From the NCBI GenBank assembly GCA_046329535.1, contig JAXLUN010000002.1:372001-436000 (forward strand): a DNA stretch of 64,000 bases, written 5' to 3'. The notes below the pieces were generated by a model, which had not been told where the DNA came from, ran no database searches, and saw only the letters and a program-made list of their open reading frames with translations. Made by a program: the position numbers and the translations under genes. Numbering within the stretch: the first letter of the stretch is position 1; the number at the start of each line of letters is the position of its first letter. Shown one piece after another: positions 1-8,509 of this stretch. The DNA comes from Bog-950 sp046329535 (GTDB lineage: Bacteria > Bacteroidota > Bacteroidia > Chitinophagales > LD1).

Positions 1-447
1 CGCATTTATTACCGTACGTGTGGTAATGGTACCGAAGTGGTGTTTTATAAAATTACCGGAGGCGGCCACACTTGGCCCAATGCCCCACTTGACTGGATTT
101 ATGGGCCTACGAATAGAGACTTTGATGCAAGTCAGGAGATATGGAATTTTTTTAACCGCTTCACACTAAATGGTCCGGTTTCAGGTATTGAACATGAAAG
201 TGCCAGGTTAACCGTGAATGTTTTTCCCAATCCAGGTGCAGGCATCTACAATATACAGATTTTAAACTACGAATGGGAAAAGCCGTTGCAATTAGTGATG
301 TACAACATGGATGGCAAGAAAGTGATGGAGGACTCAGCTTTTTCACCTTTGTCTTCTATCAATATCAATCACTTAGCGGCAGGAATTTACCTACTTCATA
401 CTGAAGAGGAGAACATTCCTATAAGCACTCGATTAATTAAAGAGTAA
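1..447 (+). CDS. PHB depolymerase/feruloyl esterase-like protein, C-terminal part, T9SS-sorted
   Basis: The frame is open from base 1, so the N-terminus lies outside the window; about 148 residues remain. The motif GGGHTWP, followed by DFDASQEIWNFF, is the usual end of the alpha/beta-hydrolase domain of the polyhydroxybutyrate depolymerase/LpqC esterase family, and the His of GGGHTWP would be the catalytic-triad His. After a short linker come FPNPGAGIYNI, a VMYNMDGKKV-like strand and LAAGIYLLHT, which is a type A T9SS C-terminal sorting domain of about 75 residues. Inference: a secreted or surface-anchored serine esterase. The nucleophile and substrate cannot be judged from this fragment. Confidence 0.8.
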   Translation, partial: RIYYRTCGNGTEVVFYKITGGGHTWPNAPLDWIYGPTNRDFDASQEIWNFFNRFTLNGPVSGIEHESARLTVNVFPNPGAGIYNIQILNYEWEKPLQLVMYNMDGKKVMEDSAFSPLSSININHLAAGIYLLHTEEENIPISTRLIKE

Positions 448-518
448 TTCATAGATATTTTCCAAAAGAGAAGCACGAGTTAAAAATATCATACCCAATC
501 ATTTAATATATCACTCAA

Positions 519-1424
519 ATGGACTTTGGACGCGTTCCGGATGTAAACCGGATAGATTTTACCTTACCTGGGGATCACATTACTACAACTCAATTTTTTA
601 GTGACATTGAAAAGAAAGCCATGACTCCAGAAGTTTATATTGGCTGTGCAAAATGGGGAAGAAAAGACTGGATTGGAAAACTCTATCCTCCAAAGACCAA
701 AGAAGCTGACTTTTTAAAACACTATGTTCAACACTTTAACAGCATTGAGTTAAACGCATTATTCTATCGGCTGTTTCCTAAAAGCACGATAGAAAAATGG
801 GCTGATAATGCAGATGATGATTTTCGCTTCTGTCCAAAATTTACCAATATCATTACGCATATTAAGCGATTACAAAACACCGAAAAAGAAACAGAAGCTT
901 TACTGGATGTATACTCGGCATTTGGTAAAAAACTCGGCACTTCATTTATCCAGTTAGACGATCGGTTTTCACCCAAATTTGCCATTCGAGTTCAGCAATA
1001 CCTCCAATCATTACCTCAGGATTTTGATGTGGCTATAGAATTTCGTCACCCAGATTGGATTGTTGATTCTAAAGAGGTTAATGATACGTATGCTATTATG
1101 AAAGACCTAAAGGTGAGCAGTGTAATTACCGATACAGCTGGCAGAAGGGATGTACTCCACATGAGACTTACAACTCCAAAAGCATTTATTCGGTTTGTAG
1201 GCAACAGTCTGCACGCCAGTGATTACAGAAGAATTGACGACTGGATAAGCCGGATTGATTACTGGCTGAATAATGGATTGCAGACCATATATTTTTTCAT
1301 CCATCAACACGATGAACTTTACTCACCCGAACTGTCTGCATATATGATTGATAAACTGAACTCGCAATGTGGTTTAAATGTAAAGCCACCTAAATTGATA
1401 AAACAATCTCTTGATCTTTTCTAA
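519..1424 (+). CDS. DUF72 domain-containing protein (YecE-like)
   Basis: A 301-residue cytoplasmic protein. After a roughly 38-residue leader it has the DUF72 opening VYIGCAKWGRKDW (residues about 39-51), then FLKHYVQHFNSIELNALFY and FRFCPKF, the TIM-barrel-like pattern of this family. The biochemical role of DUF72/YecE proteins is not established, so no reaction is assigned. It ends four bases before the stop of the convergent T9SS gene, which leaves no room for a separate terminator. Length is normal for the family. The N-terminal extension may mean that the true start is an internal Met, MTPEVYIG, at about 621. Confidence 0.85.
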   Translation: MDFGRVPDVNRIDFTLPGDHITTTQFFSDIEKKAMTPEVYIGCAKWGRKDWIGKLYPPKTKEADFLKHYVQHFNSIELNALFYRLFPKSTIEKWADNADDDFRFCPKFTNIITHIKRLQNTEKETEALLDVYSAFGKKLGTSFIQLDDRFSPKFAIRVQQYLQSLPQDFDVAIEFRHPDWIVDSKEVNDTYAIMKDLKVSSVITDTAGRRDVLHMRLTTPKAFIRFVGNSLHASDYRRIDDWISRIDYWLNNGLQTIYFFIHQHDELYSPELSAYMIDKLNSQCGLNVKPPKLIKQSLDLF

Positions 1425-1428
1425 TGGT

Positions 1429-2544
1429 TTATTGTAGCACTAGTTTACGTAAGCTTTTCCCTTCATTACTCTGCACTGACAAAAAATACATGCCTCGGGC
1501 CCAGTTCTCTGTAACTAATTGCTCAGACGGCCCTGTAAGTGACCGCTCTAACATTAGCTTTCCGTTCGCATCGGTAACTACAATTTTTACCTCGGTCAAA
1601 CCCACCGGTATGGCAATGTAAAATGAACTAGTGCTTGGATTAGGGTAAACCTGAAACTGAATTTCATTGGAAGCGGCATCCAGAATTCCTGTAGGGTCAA
1701 ACCGCACACTATCTCGGTAAACAATTTTAGTTACAAACTCAAAACCCTGAAACTGTCCGAAAATTCCGGCCTGGGTATTTATTTGCAATAAAGGTACGTT
1801 TTGATTTTTTGCAAACCATTTGTATTCCCGCTGAATATCATTGTTCAGTTTAATTCCGAAATTGAGTGTATCTACATAAAGGGAATCTGAACCAAGAATT
1901 TCTGTTCTGATTCTTAATACATCATAGGTGCCGAAAGGTGTGGTGAGAGAACCCCAGCCATCTACGCGGTTGAATCTTTGTTGGCGATGAGAGTATGTTC
2001 CAAGCTGAGGAATATTAACTGTATAATCAGAGTGTGAGCTATCTTCATCACCATAATCAATCGGAAACCGATATAAAGTATCGGAATGTGCCATGGGAAT
2101 GGGAGTAGGAAAACCTGAAACCTTCATCCCCAAACCTCTCTGTCTATACAGGGATGAGCTTTTGTAATAAAAATTATATGGCTCTGTAAATATACTTGAA
2201 ACAATGGGTAAGGTAGTTAGCGTATTATCTGCCTGTTTAGCCAAATTGGCACGGTTGGGATTAAAAGGAAGATTAGAAAAAGTAATTGTGTAAAAAGGGC
2301 TGGTAAATAACGGATTCAGATACTCGTCTATAAACTGGCTTTGCCATTGCAGATTAGAAAAGTCCCAGGTATAATTAGCTCCGGTGGCACCATAATCTAA
2401 CATAGGATTCCATACTGCTTCGCTCATTCGCAAGGTATCTCCGGCATCTGCAAAGTCACCATCGTCAAGCGTTATTTGTGCAGAAACAAGATTAATGTTG
2501 GCAAGCCAAACAATAGCTACAACTATACTTTTAAGACCTTTCAT
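1429..2544 (-). CDS. Secreted protein with T9SS type A sorting domain
   Basis: I chose the Met at 2544 because it begins a normal signal peptide (MKGLKSIVVAIVWLANINLVSAQ); the frame runs 22 codons further upstream without a membrane-compatible start. The mature part has no catalytic motif I recognise. It is rich in Tyr, Asn and Ser with beta-strand-like patterning, and ends in FQVYPNPSTSSFYI ... VTDANGKLML ... WARGMYFLSV, a clear type A sorting domain for T9SS export and surface attachment. Function unknown. It is convergent with the DUF72 gene. Confidence 0.85.
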   Translation of the reverse strand: MKGLKSIVVAIVWLANINLVSAQITLDDGDFADAGDTLRMSEAVWNPMLDYGATGANYTWDFSNLQWQSQFIDEYLNPLFTSPFYTITFSNLPFNPNRANLAKQADNTLTTLPIVSSIFTEPYNFYYKSSSLYRQRGLGMKVSGFPTPIPMAHSDTLYRFPIDYGDEDSSHSDYTVNIPQLGTYSHRQQRFNRVDGWGSLTTPFGTYDVLRIRTEILGSDSLYVDTLNFGIKLNNDIQREYKWFAKNQNVPLLQINTQAGIFGQFQGFEFVTKIVYRDSVRFDPTGILDAASNEIQFQVYPNPSTSSFYIAIPVGLTEVKIVVTDANGKLMLERSLTGPSEQLVTENWARGMYFLSVQSNEGKSLRKLVLQ

Positions 2545-2680
2545 TTTGAATATTTCTGTAAAACAATATTGAATTTTAAAACTACAAAAACGTATGACAA
2601 TACTCAGCACAAAATAAGTTGTGCTAAAGGCTATGGCCGTATTTTTTATTTTCGGGAGCTTTAGGATAAATACCTAACCC

Positions 2681-4225
2681 ATGCCTATTACCTTAGAATT
2701 GAAACTTACACCGGAGCAAGCCGGTTCGGCCGATGAGATAAAAAGGCAGGCTGCTATTCAGACTCAACTACCCAGTACAGAGATATCTCATATTCGTTTA
2801 GTTCGAAAATCTCTGGATGCCCGCAAACTGAAAATTATTGTTCTATTGAAAGTAGAAGTATATCTACATGGTGATGTTTTTGAAAACAAACTCAAAACAT
2901 TCGAATTTAAAACTGTAACTAATGATAAAACCTGCCACATTATCGGTTTTGGTCCGGCCGGTATTTATGCCGCTTTGCAACTGCTGGAGTTGGGAATTAA
3001 ACCGATCATTCTTGAAAGGGGGAAACCTTCGCGTGAGCGGCTGAGAGATTTATCACTACTCAACCGAAAGCTGTTGGTAAACCCTGAAAGCAACTACTGC
3101 TTTGGCGAAGGTGGGGCAGGCACCTACAGCGATGGAAAACTCTACACCCGCAGCACCAAACGGGGCGATATAAAAAAAGTGCTCGATGTATTTATTCAGC
3201 ACGGTGCCAATGAGCGAATAGGCTACGAGGCGCATCCGCATATAGGCACCAACAAGCTGCCCCGTATCATTGAAAGTATGCGCGAAACCATAGAGACAAA
3301 CGGAGGCGAAGTACATTTCAGCCAAAAGGCAACAGACTTTATCTTAGAAAACGGTTCCATCAAAAAAATTATTACAGCCGATGGCACAGTATATGATTGT
3401 CAAAATATTATTCTGGCTACCGGTCATTCAGCGAGAGATATTTTTGAATTGCTTGCAAACAAGAAAATTCTAATTGAAGCCAAACCATTTGCCTTAGGTG
3501 TGCGCATTGAACACCCTCAGGTACTAATTGATTCTATTCAATATAAATGCAGTACACGTTCTCCGTTATTGCCTCCATCCACATACAGTTTAGTAACCCA
3601 AGCAGGTGGACGTGGGGTATTTTCATTCTGTATGTGTCCGGGTGGAGTGATAGCACCGGCTATGACCAATCTGAATGAAACCGTAGTAAACGGCTGGAGC
3701 AGCAGCGCCCGCAATGGTCCTTTTGCCAACAGCGGAATGGTGGTGGCCGTTAACCCCGAAAACTGGAAGCAGTTTGGCAACCAAGGTGCATTGGCTGCAC
3801 TTGAATTTCAAAAACAGGTGGAACAAACCGCTTATCAATCCACCGGAAGTATTCAGGCTCCCGCACAACGTATGGAAGATTTTATTCAAAATAAATTCTC
3901 TTCTACACTTCAGCGCACTTCTTATATACCGGGTGTAGTGTCATCGCCATTGGATAAAGTATTGCCGCGTTTTGTTACCCATAGTTTGCGCGAAGCCTTT
4001 ATTGATTTTGGAAGAACAATGAAAGGCTACCGAACCAACGAAGCTTTACTGGTGGGTGTGGAGAGCAGAACATCAAGTCCTGTTCGTATTCCGCGCCAGA
4101 AGGAAACCCTGCGCCATCCTCAAATAAGTAACCTGTTTCCATGTGGCGAAGGGGCCGGCTATGCCGGTGGCATTGTGAGTGCAGCTATGGATGGTATAGC
4201 CTGTGCTACTGCCGTAGCACAATAG
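2681..4225 (+). CDS. FAD-dependent dehydrogenase (COG2509 type)
   Basis: 514 residues. An N-terminal alpha/beta domain of about 85 residues precedes the FAD-binding Rossmann fold IIGFGPAGIYAALQL (about 87-101), with the acidic strand end ILERG about 25 residues later. CFGEGGAGTYSDGKLYT is the family hallmark, and the C-terminus has FPCGEGAGYAGGIVSAAMDG, the second FAD contact. This order is that of the uncharacterised FAD-dependent dehydrogenases of COG2509; their substrate is unknown. Cytoplasmic, with no signal peptide. It is followed after 25 bp by an ICMT-like gene on the same strand, so the two may be cotranscribed. Confidence 0.88.
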   Translation: MPITLELKLTPEQAGSADEIKRQAAIQTQLPSTEISHIRLVRKSLDARKLKIIVLLKVEVYLHGDVFENKLKTFEFKTVTNDKTCHIIGFGPAGIYAALQLLELGIKPIILERGKPSRERLRDLSLLNRKLLVNPESNYCFGEGGAGTYSDGKLYTRSTKRGDIKKVLDVFIQHGANERIGYEAHPHIGTNKLPRIIESMRETIETNGGEVHFSQKATDFILENGSIKKIITADGTVYDCQNIILATGHSARDIFELLANKKILIEAKPFALGVRIEHPQVLIDSIQYKCSTRSPLLPPSTYSLVTQAGGRGVFSFCMCPGGVIAPAMTNLNETVVNGWSSSARNGPFANSGMVVAVNPENWKQFGNQGALAALEFQKQVEQTAYQSTGSIQAPAQRMEDFIQNKFSSTLQRTSYIPGVVSSPLDKVLPRFVTHSLREAFIDFGRTMKGYRTNEALLVGVESRTSSPVRIPRQKETLRHPQISNLFPCGEGAGYAGGIVSAAMDGIACATAVAQ

Positions 4226-4250
4226 TCAAACAGTTATCTATCTTAGCTAC

Positions 4251-4835
4251 ATGATAGTTTTAATCATACTCTGGGTTATGTTTTTTATTTCGCACAGCTT
4301 ACTTGCTGCCGATTCGATAAAAGCTGCAGCCGAAAAAGTGTTGGGTGATTTTTACCGGTTCTATAGAATTTGCTACAACTTATTTTCCACAGTTTTTCTT
4401 TCTGCCATTATGTATATTCTTTTGCTAAAACATGAACTGAACTATGTGTACAGTTTTAGCAAATACAGCACACAGGCCGGCTGGTTTTTTCTGTTTCTGG
4501 GTACAGTGATTATGATTATTTCTTTTCGCAATTACGACTTAGCTGAATTTACGGGCATCAAACAGCTGGCGCAGAAAATTCATCGCCCTGAAAAATTGGT
4601 AATTAAAGGACTGAATGCCTATGTACGCAATCCGCTTTATTTCGGCATTATCATTTTAGCTCTAGGCTATTTTTTACAGCAACCTACTCATATGAACTTG
4701 GTCTCGGTGTTGATTATTTACCTGTATTTATATATAGGCACCAGCCTGGAGGAGAAAAAACTGGAAGCCGCTTTTGGCGATGAGTATACCGAGTATAAAA
4801 AGCAGGTGAAGATGTTACTTCCTTACCTTTTTTGA
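4251..4835 (+). CDS. Isoprenylcysteine carboxyl methyltransferase/PEMT-like membrane protein
   Basis: 194 residues with about five hydrophobic segments. The C-terminal half has YVRNPLYFGI (about 124-133) and the tail LEEKKLEAAFGDEYTEYKK, which together are the SAM-binding signature of the ICMT/phospholipid methyltransferase family. Bacteria do not prenylate proteins as eukaryotes do, so the acceptor is probably a lipid or small molecule; this is inference. The last 21 bases overlap the end of the convergent tag gene, so transcription of one may interfere with the other. Confidence 0.8.
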   Translation: MIVLIILWVMFFISHSLLAADSIKAAAEKVLGDFYRFYRICYNLFSTVFLSAIMYILLLKHELNYVYSFSKYSTQAGWFFLFLGTVIMIISFRNYDLAEFTGIKQLAQKIHRPEKLVIKGLNAYVRNPLYFGIIILALGYFLQQPTHMNLVSVLIIYLYLYIGTSLEEKKLEAAFGDEYTEYKKQVKMLLPYLF

Positions 4836-5420
4836 TTTTCGCCAGCAGGTATCCAGATGGTCATCGACCATCCCAACAGCCTGCATAAAAGCATAACAAA
4901 TAGTTGAGCCCCTGAATTTAAAACCACGCTTACCCATGTCTTTACTCATCGCATCACTTATCTCCGTTTTGGGTTGAATATCTCTAAGCGTTTTAAGCGA
5001 ATTGACCTGCGGCTTGCCACCCACAAAACTCCACACATATTTGTCGAACGAACCGAACTCTCTCTGAACTTTGAGAAAGCATTGTGCATTATTGATTGCC
5101 GCACGAATTTTCAACTGATTGCGAATAATTCCTGCATCCCGCATCAGGGTTTCATATTTTTCCTCATCAAACTTCGCTACTTTTTTTGCATCAAAATTGG
5201 CAAAGGCTTTTCTGAAATTTTCTCTCTTTTTTAAAATGGTAAGCCAACTCAAGCCCGCCTGAAAACTTTCGAGCACTAAAAACTCAAACAGCAGAGTATC
5301 GTCATGAACAGGTGCACCCCATTCTTCATCATGATACTTTACATAAATAGGGTCGCTTAAACACCAACCGCATCGGTTTTTACCATCAGTAGGTCCTGTG
5401 TATTTTTCTTTTGTTGTCAT
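4815..5420 (-). CDS. tag: DNA-3-methyladenine glycosylase I
   Basis: 201 residues, the usual size for Tag. The N-terminus has RCGWCLSDPIYVKYHDEEWG, holding the first zinc ligands (Cys, His) and the conserved YHDEEWG; the C-terminus has VDDHLDTCW with the other zinc His and Cys. The middle part (FQAGLSWLTILKKRENFRKAF) fits the helix-hairpin-helix glycosylase fold. The enzyme removes 3-methyladenine from alkylated DNA to start base-excision repair. It overlaps the ICMT-like gene tail to tail by 21 bases, and lpxD lies 39 bp upstream on the same strand. Confidence 0.95.
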   Translation of the reverse strand: MTTKEKYTGPTDGKNRCGWCLSDPIYVKYHDEEWGAPVHDDTLLFEFLVLESFQAGLSWLTILKKRENFRKAFANFDAKKVAKFDEEKYETLMRDAGIIRNQLKIRAAINNAQCFLKVQREFGSFDKYVWSFVGGKPQVNSLKTLRDIQPKTEISDAMSKDMGKRGFKFRGSTICYAFMQAVGMVDDHLDTCWRKSKKVRK

Positions 5421-5459
5421 GGTATTGTGTATTCAAATCTCCAATGGGTGATTGATGGC

Positions 5460-6395
5460 TTACAAATTCTTCAACTTTTCCCACAATTCCGGAAGTTTTT
5501 TAATCATAGCTACCTGTCTTGCAAAAGCTCTGGCTTCTACTACCGGATAACCGATATATGTTTTACCTCCTTCCAGATTATTCGGTACAGCACTCATAGC
5601 CATTACTACTGTGTCATCACCAATTTCAATATTCTTGTTAACAGCCACCTTGCCATAAAGTGTAACACGGTTACCAATTTTAGTATTGCCCGCAATACCC
5701 ACCTGTCCGGCAATTATGCAGTGCTCGCCTATTTTCACATCATGACCTAAATGCACCTGGTCATCAATCTTGGTTCCGCTGCCAATAAACGTATCGCTCG
5801 ATACTCCGGCATCAATCGTGCAGCCGGAACCTATCTCCACATTGTTAGCAATCACCACCCTTCCCGCGCTGTGCATTTTATCGTAACCATCTTTCTGACG
5901 TTTATAATAAAACGCATCGCTGCCAATGGTGGTGTTGGCATGAATAATCACATCATCACCAATTTGAGTGTAAGCATAAATGGTTACGTTCGGATGTATG
6001 ACACAGTTCTTTCCCAGTCTCACCTGCTCACCAATAAAAGCATTCGGATAAACATAAGTGCCCTTACCAATTTGTGCGGAAGCAGCCACCGATTGAGCCG
6101 AATGCAATTCCGGTTTAAACTTCTGTGCCAGTAAATTGTAGGATAAAAAGGGATTGGTATTATACAACAAGGTCTTACCCTCGGGCGCCTCCACCTTTTT
6201 ATTAATAATGATAAACGAAGCCTTCGACTTCAACGTAAAGTCATAATACTTCTCATGGTCAACAAAAGTAATGTCCCCTGTTTCTACGTTATGAATTTCA
6301 TTCAGCCCGGTAACCAAAGCATTTTCATCACCCATAACTTCACTATTGGTCCACGCGGCCAGCTGTTTAATATCTATTGCTTCTTTGAATTTCAT
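5460..6395 (-). CDS. lpxD: UDP-3-O-(3-hydroxyacyl)glucosamine N-acyltransferase
   Basis: 311 residues. An N-terminal uridine-binding domain (to about residue 100) is followed by a left-handed beta-helix of hexapeptide repeats such as IGKGTY, IGEQVR, IGDDVI and IGSGCT. VHLGHDVKIG carries the expected catalytic His. A C-terminal helix (ARAFARQVAMIKKLPELWEKL) closes the trimer in known LpxD structures. It adds the N-linked acyl chain in lipid A synthesis, so the organism makes a lipid A-based outer membrane. No lpxA or fabZ lies beside it. It is divergent from gcvT with 38 bp between the start codons. Confidence 0.93.
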   Translation of the reverse strand: MKFKEAIDIKQLAAWTNSEVMGDENALVTGLNEIHNVETGDITFVDHEKYYDFTLKSKASFIIINKKVEAPEGKTLLYNTNPFLSYNLLAQKFKPELHSAQSVAASAQIGKGTYVYPNAFIGEQVRLGKNCVIHPNVTIYAYTQIGDDVIIHANTTIGSDAFYYKRQKDGYDKMHSAGRVVIANNVEIGSGCTIDAGVSSDTFIGSGTKIDDQVHLGHDVKIGEHCIIAGQVGIAGNTKIGNRVTLYGKVAVNKNIEIGDDTVVMAMSAVPNNLEGGKTYIGYPVVEARAFARQVAMIKKLPELWEKLKNL

Positions 6396-6413
6396 ACTGC
6401 TTAATTACTTTTG
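6384..6413 (+). promoter_or_regulatory. Bacteroidota-type promoter for gcvT
   Basis: TTTG at 6384-6387, 18 bases, then TACTTTTG at 6406-6413. This matches the Bacteroidota housekeeping consensus (-33 TTTG/TTG and -7 TAnnTTTG) exactly. Initiation would fall near 6420, about 14 bases before the gcvT ATG. The -33 box lies inside the first codons of the divergent lpxD gene. Predicted from sequence only. Confidence 0.6.
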
Positions 6414-6420
6414 GCAAACT

Positions 6421-6428
6421 CAAATCTA
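6421..6428 (-). promoter_or_regulatory. Possible -7 box for lpxD
   Basis: CAAATCTA on the plus strand reads TAGATTTG on the minus strand, an exact TAnnTTTG match about 26 bases upstream of the lpxD ATG. No good TTG lies at the expected -33 distance. If used, it overlaps the gcvT promoter, so the two genes would compete for polymerase. Confidence 0.35.
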
Positions 6429-6433
6429 ATTTA

Positions 6434-7513
6434 ATGAAAGAAACCGCCCTTACCCCAGTACACATTTCTCTCGGAGCCAAGATGGCAGAATTTGCCGGCT
6501 ATAATATGCCTATCAGCTACAGCACCATTACTGCCGAGCACAATGCCGTGCGCAACAGTGTGGGTGTGTTTGATGTTAGCCATATGGGCGAGTTCAGGCT
6601 TAAAGGCGATAAAGCGCTTGACCTCATACAAAAAGTAACCAGCAACGATGCCGCTAAATTGACCGATGGAAAAATTCAATACAGTTGTTTGCCAAACGAT
6701 AAAGGCGGTATTGTTGACGATCTGCTGGTTTACCGTTGGGATGAAAAAGAATACTACCTGGTGGTAAACGCCTCTAACATTGAAAAAGACTGGAACTGGA
6801 TTTCGAAACACAACACCTTTGGCGTTGAAATGACCAACATGAGCGATGACATGAGCCTGCTGGCCGTGCAGGGGCCTAACGCTATTAAAACTTTGCAAAA
6901 GCTAACCGGTGTAGATTTAAGTACCATTCCTTATTATGCTTTTGTGGGTGGCGCCATGGCAGGTATTGATGATGTGATCATTTCCAATACGGGCTATACC
7001 GGTGCCGGTGGTTTCGAATTATACGTGTGGAATAAGGATGCACACAAACTTTGGGATGCTGTGTTTGAAGCTGGTGCCGAGTTTGGCATTTTACCTTGCG
7101 GTTTAGGCTGCCGCGATACCCTGCGCTTAGAAAAAGGTTTTTGCCTCTATGGTCATGATATTGACGATACCACCTCACCTATCGAAGCCGGTCTGGGTTG
7201 GATTACCAAGTTCACCAAAAACTTTATTAAAGCAGACTACCACAAAGCCATCAAAGAAAACGGCCCGAAGAAAAAACTGGTAGGCTTCGAAATACCCGAA
7301 AAAGGAAAAATACCGCGCCAGCACTTTAAAATAAAAGATGCCGCAGGCAACGAAATTGGCGAAGTAACATCGGGCACGCAATCACCTACCTTGGGTAAGG
7401 CTATTGGAATGGCTTATGTGAAAACCGAATTCAGCGCAGTTGGCTCTGAAATTTTTGTTGACATTCGAAACCAGGCTATTAAGGCCAAGGTTGTAAAAAC
7501 TCCGTTTTTATAG
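6434..7513 (+). CDS. gcvT: Aminomethyltransferase, glycine cleavage system T protein
   Basis: 359 residues, the normal GcvT length. It begins METALTPVH-like (MKETALTPVHISLGAKMAEF), then FDVSHMGEFRLKG, LQKVTSND-type and LAVQGPNA motifs, and GYTGAGGFELYV, all diagnostic of GcvT; the C-terminal barrel has GEVTSGTQSPTLGKAIGMAYV. T protein moves the methylene group from the aminomethyl-lipoyl H protein to tetrahydrofolate, releasing ammonia. gcvH and gcvP are not in the window, so the system is split over the chromosome. It ends 18 bp before the convergent oxygenase gene. Confidence 0.96.
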   Translation: MKETALTPVHISLGAKMAEFAGYNMPISYSTITAEHNAVRNSVGVFDVSHMGEFRLKGDKALDLIQKVTSNDAAKLTDGKIQYSCLPNDKGGIVDDLLVYRWDEKEYYLVVNASNIEKDWNWISKHNTFGVEMTNMSDDMSLLAVQGPNAIKTLQKLTGVDLSTIPYYAFVGGAMAGIDDVIISNTGYTGAGGFELYVWNKDAHKLWDAVFEAGAEFGILPCGLGCRDTLRLEKGFCLYGHDIDDTTSPIEAGLGWITKFTKNFIKADYHKAIKENGPKKKLVGFEIPEKGKIPRQHFKIKDAAGNEIGEVTSGTQSPTLGKAIGMAYVKTEFSAVGSEIFVDIRNQAIKAKVVKTPFL

Positions 7514-7531
7514 TCATCAGCAGCGTTTGAA

Positions 7532-8485
7532 TTATTTCTTCTTCAAGCCTATCTCCACCAGTCTTTCATTCAGGTATTCTCCTGCGCTGATTGGTTCGTA
7601 AGCCTGAGGATTTTTATCACTGATACAAGATGGCAGACAATCTAACCGCATTTCGCTGCGCGGATGCGTGAAGAAAGGAATAGAGAAACGTTGCGTATGC
7701 CATTTTTCACGAGGCGGATTAACCACCCGGTGAGTGGTGCTCTTCAGTTTATTGTTGGTGAGGCGTTGCAGCATATCGCCTACGTTTATTACCAAACATC
7801 CCTCCGGTGCTGTGATATCCAGCCACTCATTGTTTTTGTTGAGCACCTGTAAGCCTTCGGCACTGGCACCCGCCAGCAGGGTAATCAGGTTAATGTCCTC
7901 ATGTTGTTCTGCCCTTACGGCACTTTTGGGTTCGCTGGTAATGGGCGGATAATGAATAGCGCGCAGAATAGAGTTACCGTTGTGAATGTGTTTATCAAAA
8001 TAATACTCGCCAATGCCTAAGTGAATGGCAATAGCACGCAGCAGATGGCGTGCAGAGCTTTCGAAATTTTTAAAAAGTTTTACACTCAACTCATTAAATT
8101 CCGGCACTTCGCTTACCTGTAAATTATCCGGATAATCTTCTTTAGGCATCACTTCTCCTTCCACAATTTGTCCCATCTGCCAAAACTCCTTCAGGTCAGG
8201 TGACTCATAGCCTTTGGCTGTTTCTTTGCCAAAAGCCGTATAACCGCGCTGCCCGGCCAGTTCTACTTTTTCGTATTTCTTTTTAATCTCTGTAGGCAAT
8301 GCAAAAAACGCTTTTACTGCTGTGTAATATTCATCAATCAAATGCTGTGGTACGCCATGATTGCGAACACTTACAAAACCGATATCTTCAAAGGCCCGGC
8401 CTAGCTCATGAACAAACTTTTGTTTCTTTTCACCTTCGGCTAAAAACTCAGCCATGTTAACAACAGGAATAGTAGTTAAGGACAT
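7532..8485 (-). CDS. Isopenicillin N synthase-like 2OG-Fe(II) oxygenase
   Basis: 317 residues. An N-terminal DIOX_N domain (IPVVNMAEF, then DIGFVSVRNHGVP) is followed by the double-stranded beta-helix core. The iron ligands are visible as HEDINLITLLAG (His-x-Asp) and THRVVNP (distal His), and RFSIPFF supplies the Arg-x-Ser that binds 2-oxoglutarate. Families of this kind hydroxylate or oxidise small molecules; the substrate cannot be inferred, and no beta-lactam or other biosynthetic cluster is nearby, so the isopenicillin name is only a family label. The GT39-like gene lies 24 bp upstream, suggesting a shared transcript. Confidence 0.88.
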   Translation of the reverse strand: MSLTTIPVVNMAEFLAEGEKKQKFVHELGRAFEDIGFVSVRNHGVPQHLIDEYYTAVKAFFALPTEIKKKYEKVELAGQRGYTAFGKETAKGYESPDLKEFWQMGQIVEGEVMPKEDYPDNLQVSEVPEFNELSVKLFKNFESSARHLLRAIAIHLGIGEYYFDKHIHNGNSILRAIHYPPITSEPKSAVRAEQHEDINLITLLAGASAEGLQVLNKNNEWLDITAPEGCLVINVGDMLQRLTNNKLKSTTHRVVNPPREKWHTQRFSIPFFTHPRSEMRLDCLPSCISDKNPQAYEPISAGEYLNERLVEIGLKKK

Positions 8486-8509
8486 AATAAATTCTGTTTT
8501 TTATATGCG

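Noticed and set aside
5427..6134. Plus-strand ORFs opposite lpxD
   Set aside because: They run antisense to an intact hexapeptide-repeat enzyme and contain no known motif.
7532..8485. Beta-lactam biosynthesis gene, from the isopenicillin N synthase likeness
   Set aside because: The family is broad, and no ACV synthetase or related gene is near; only the oxygenase fold is supported.
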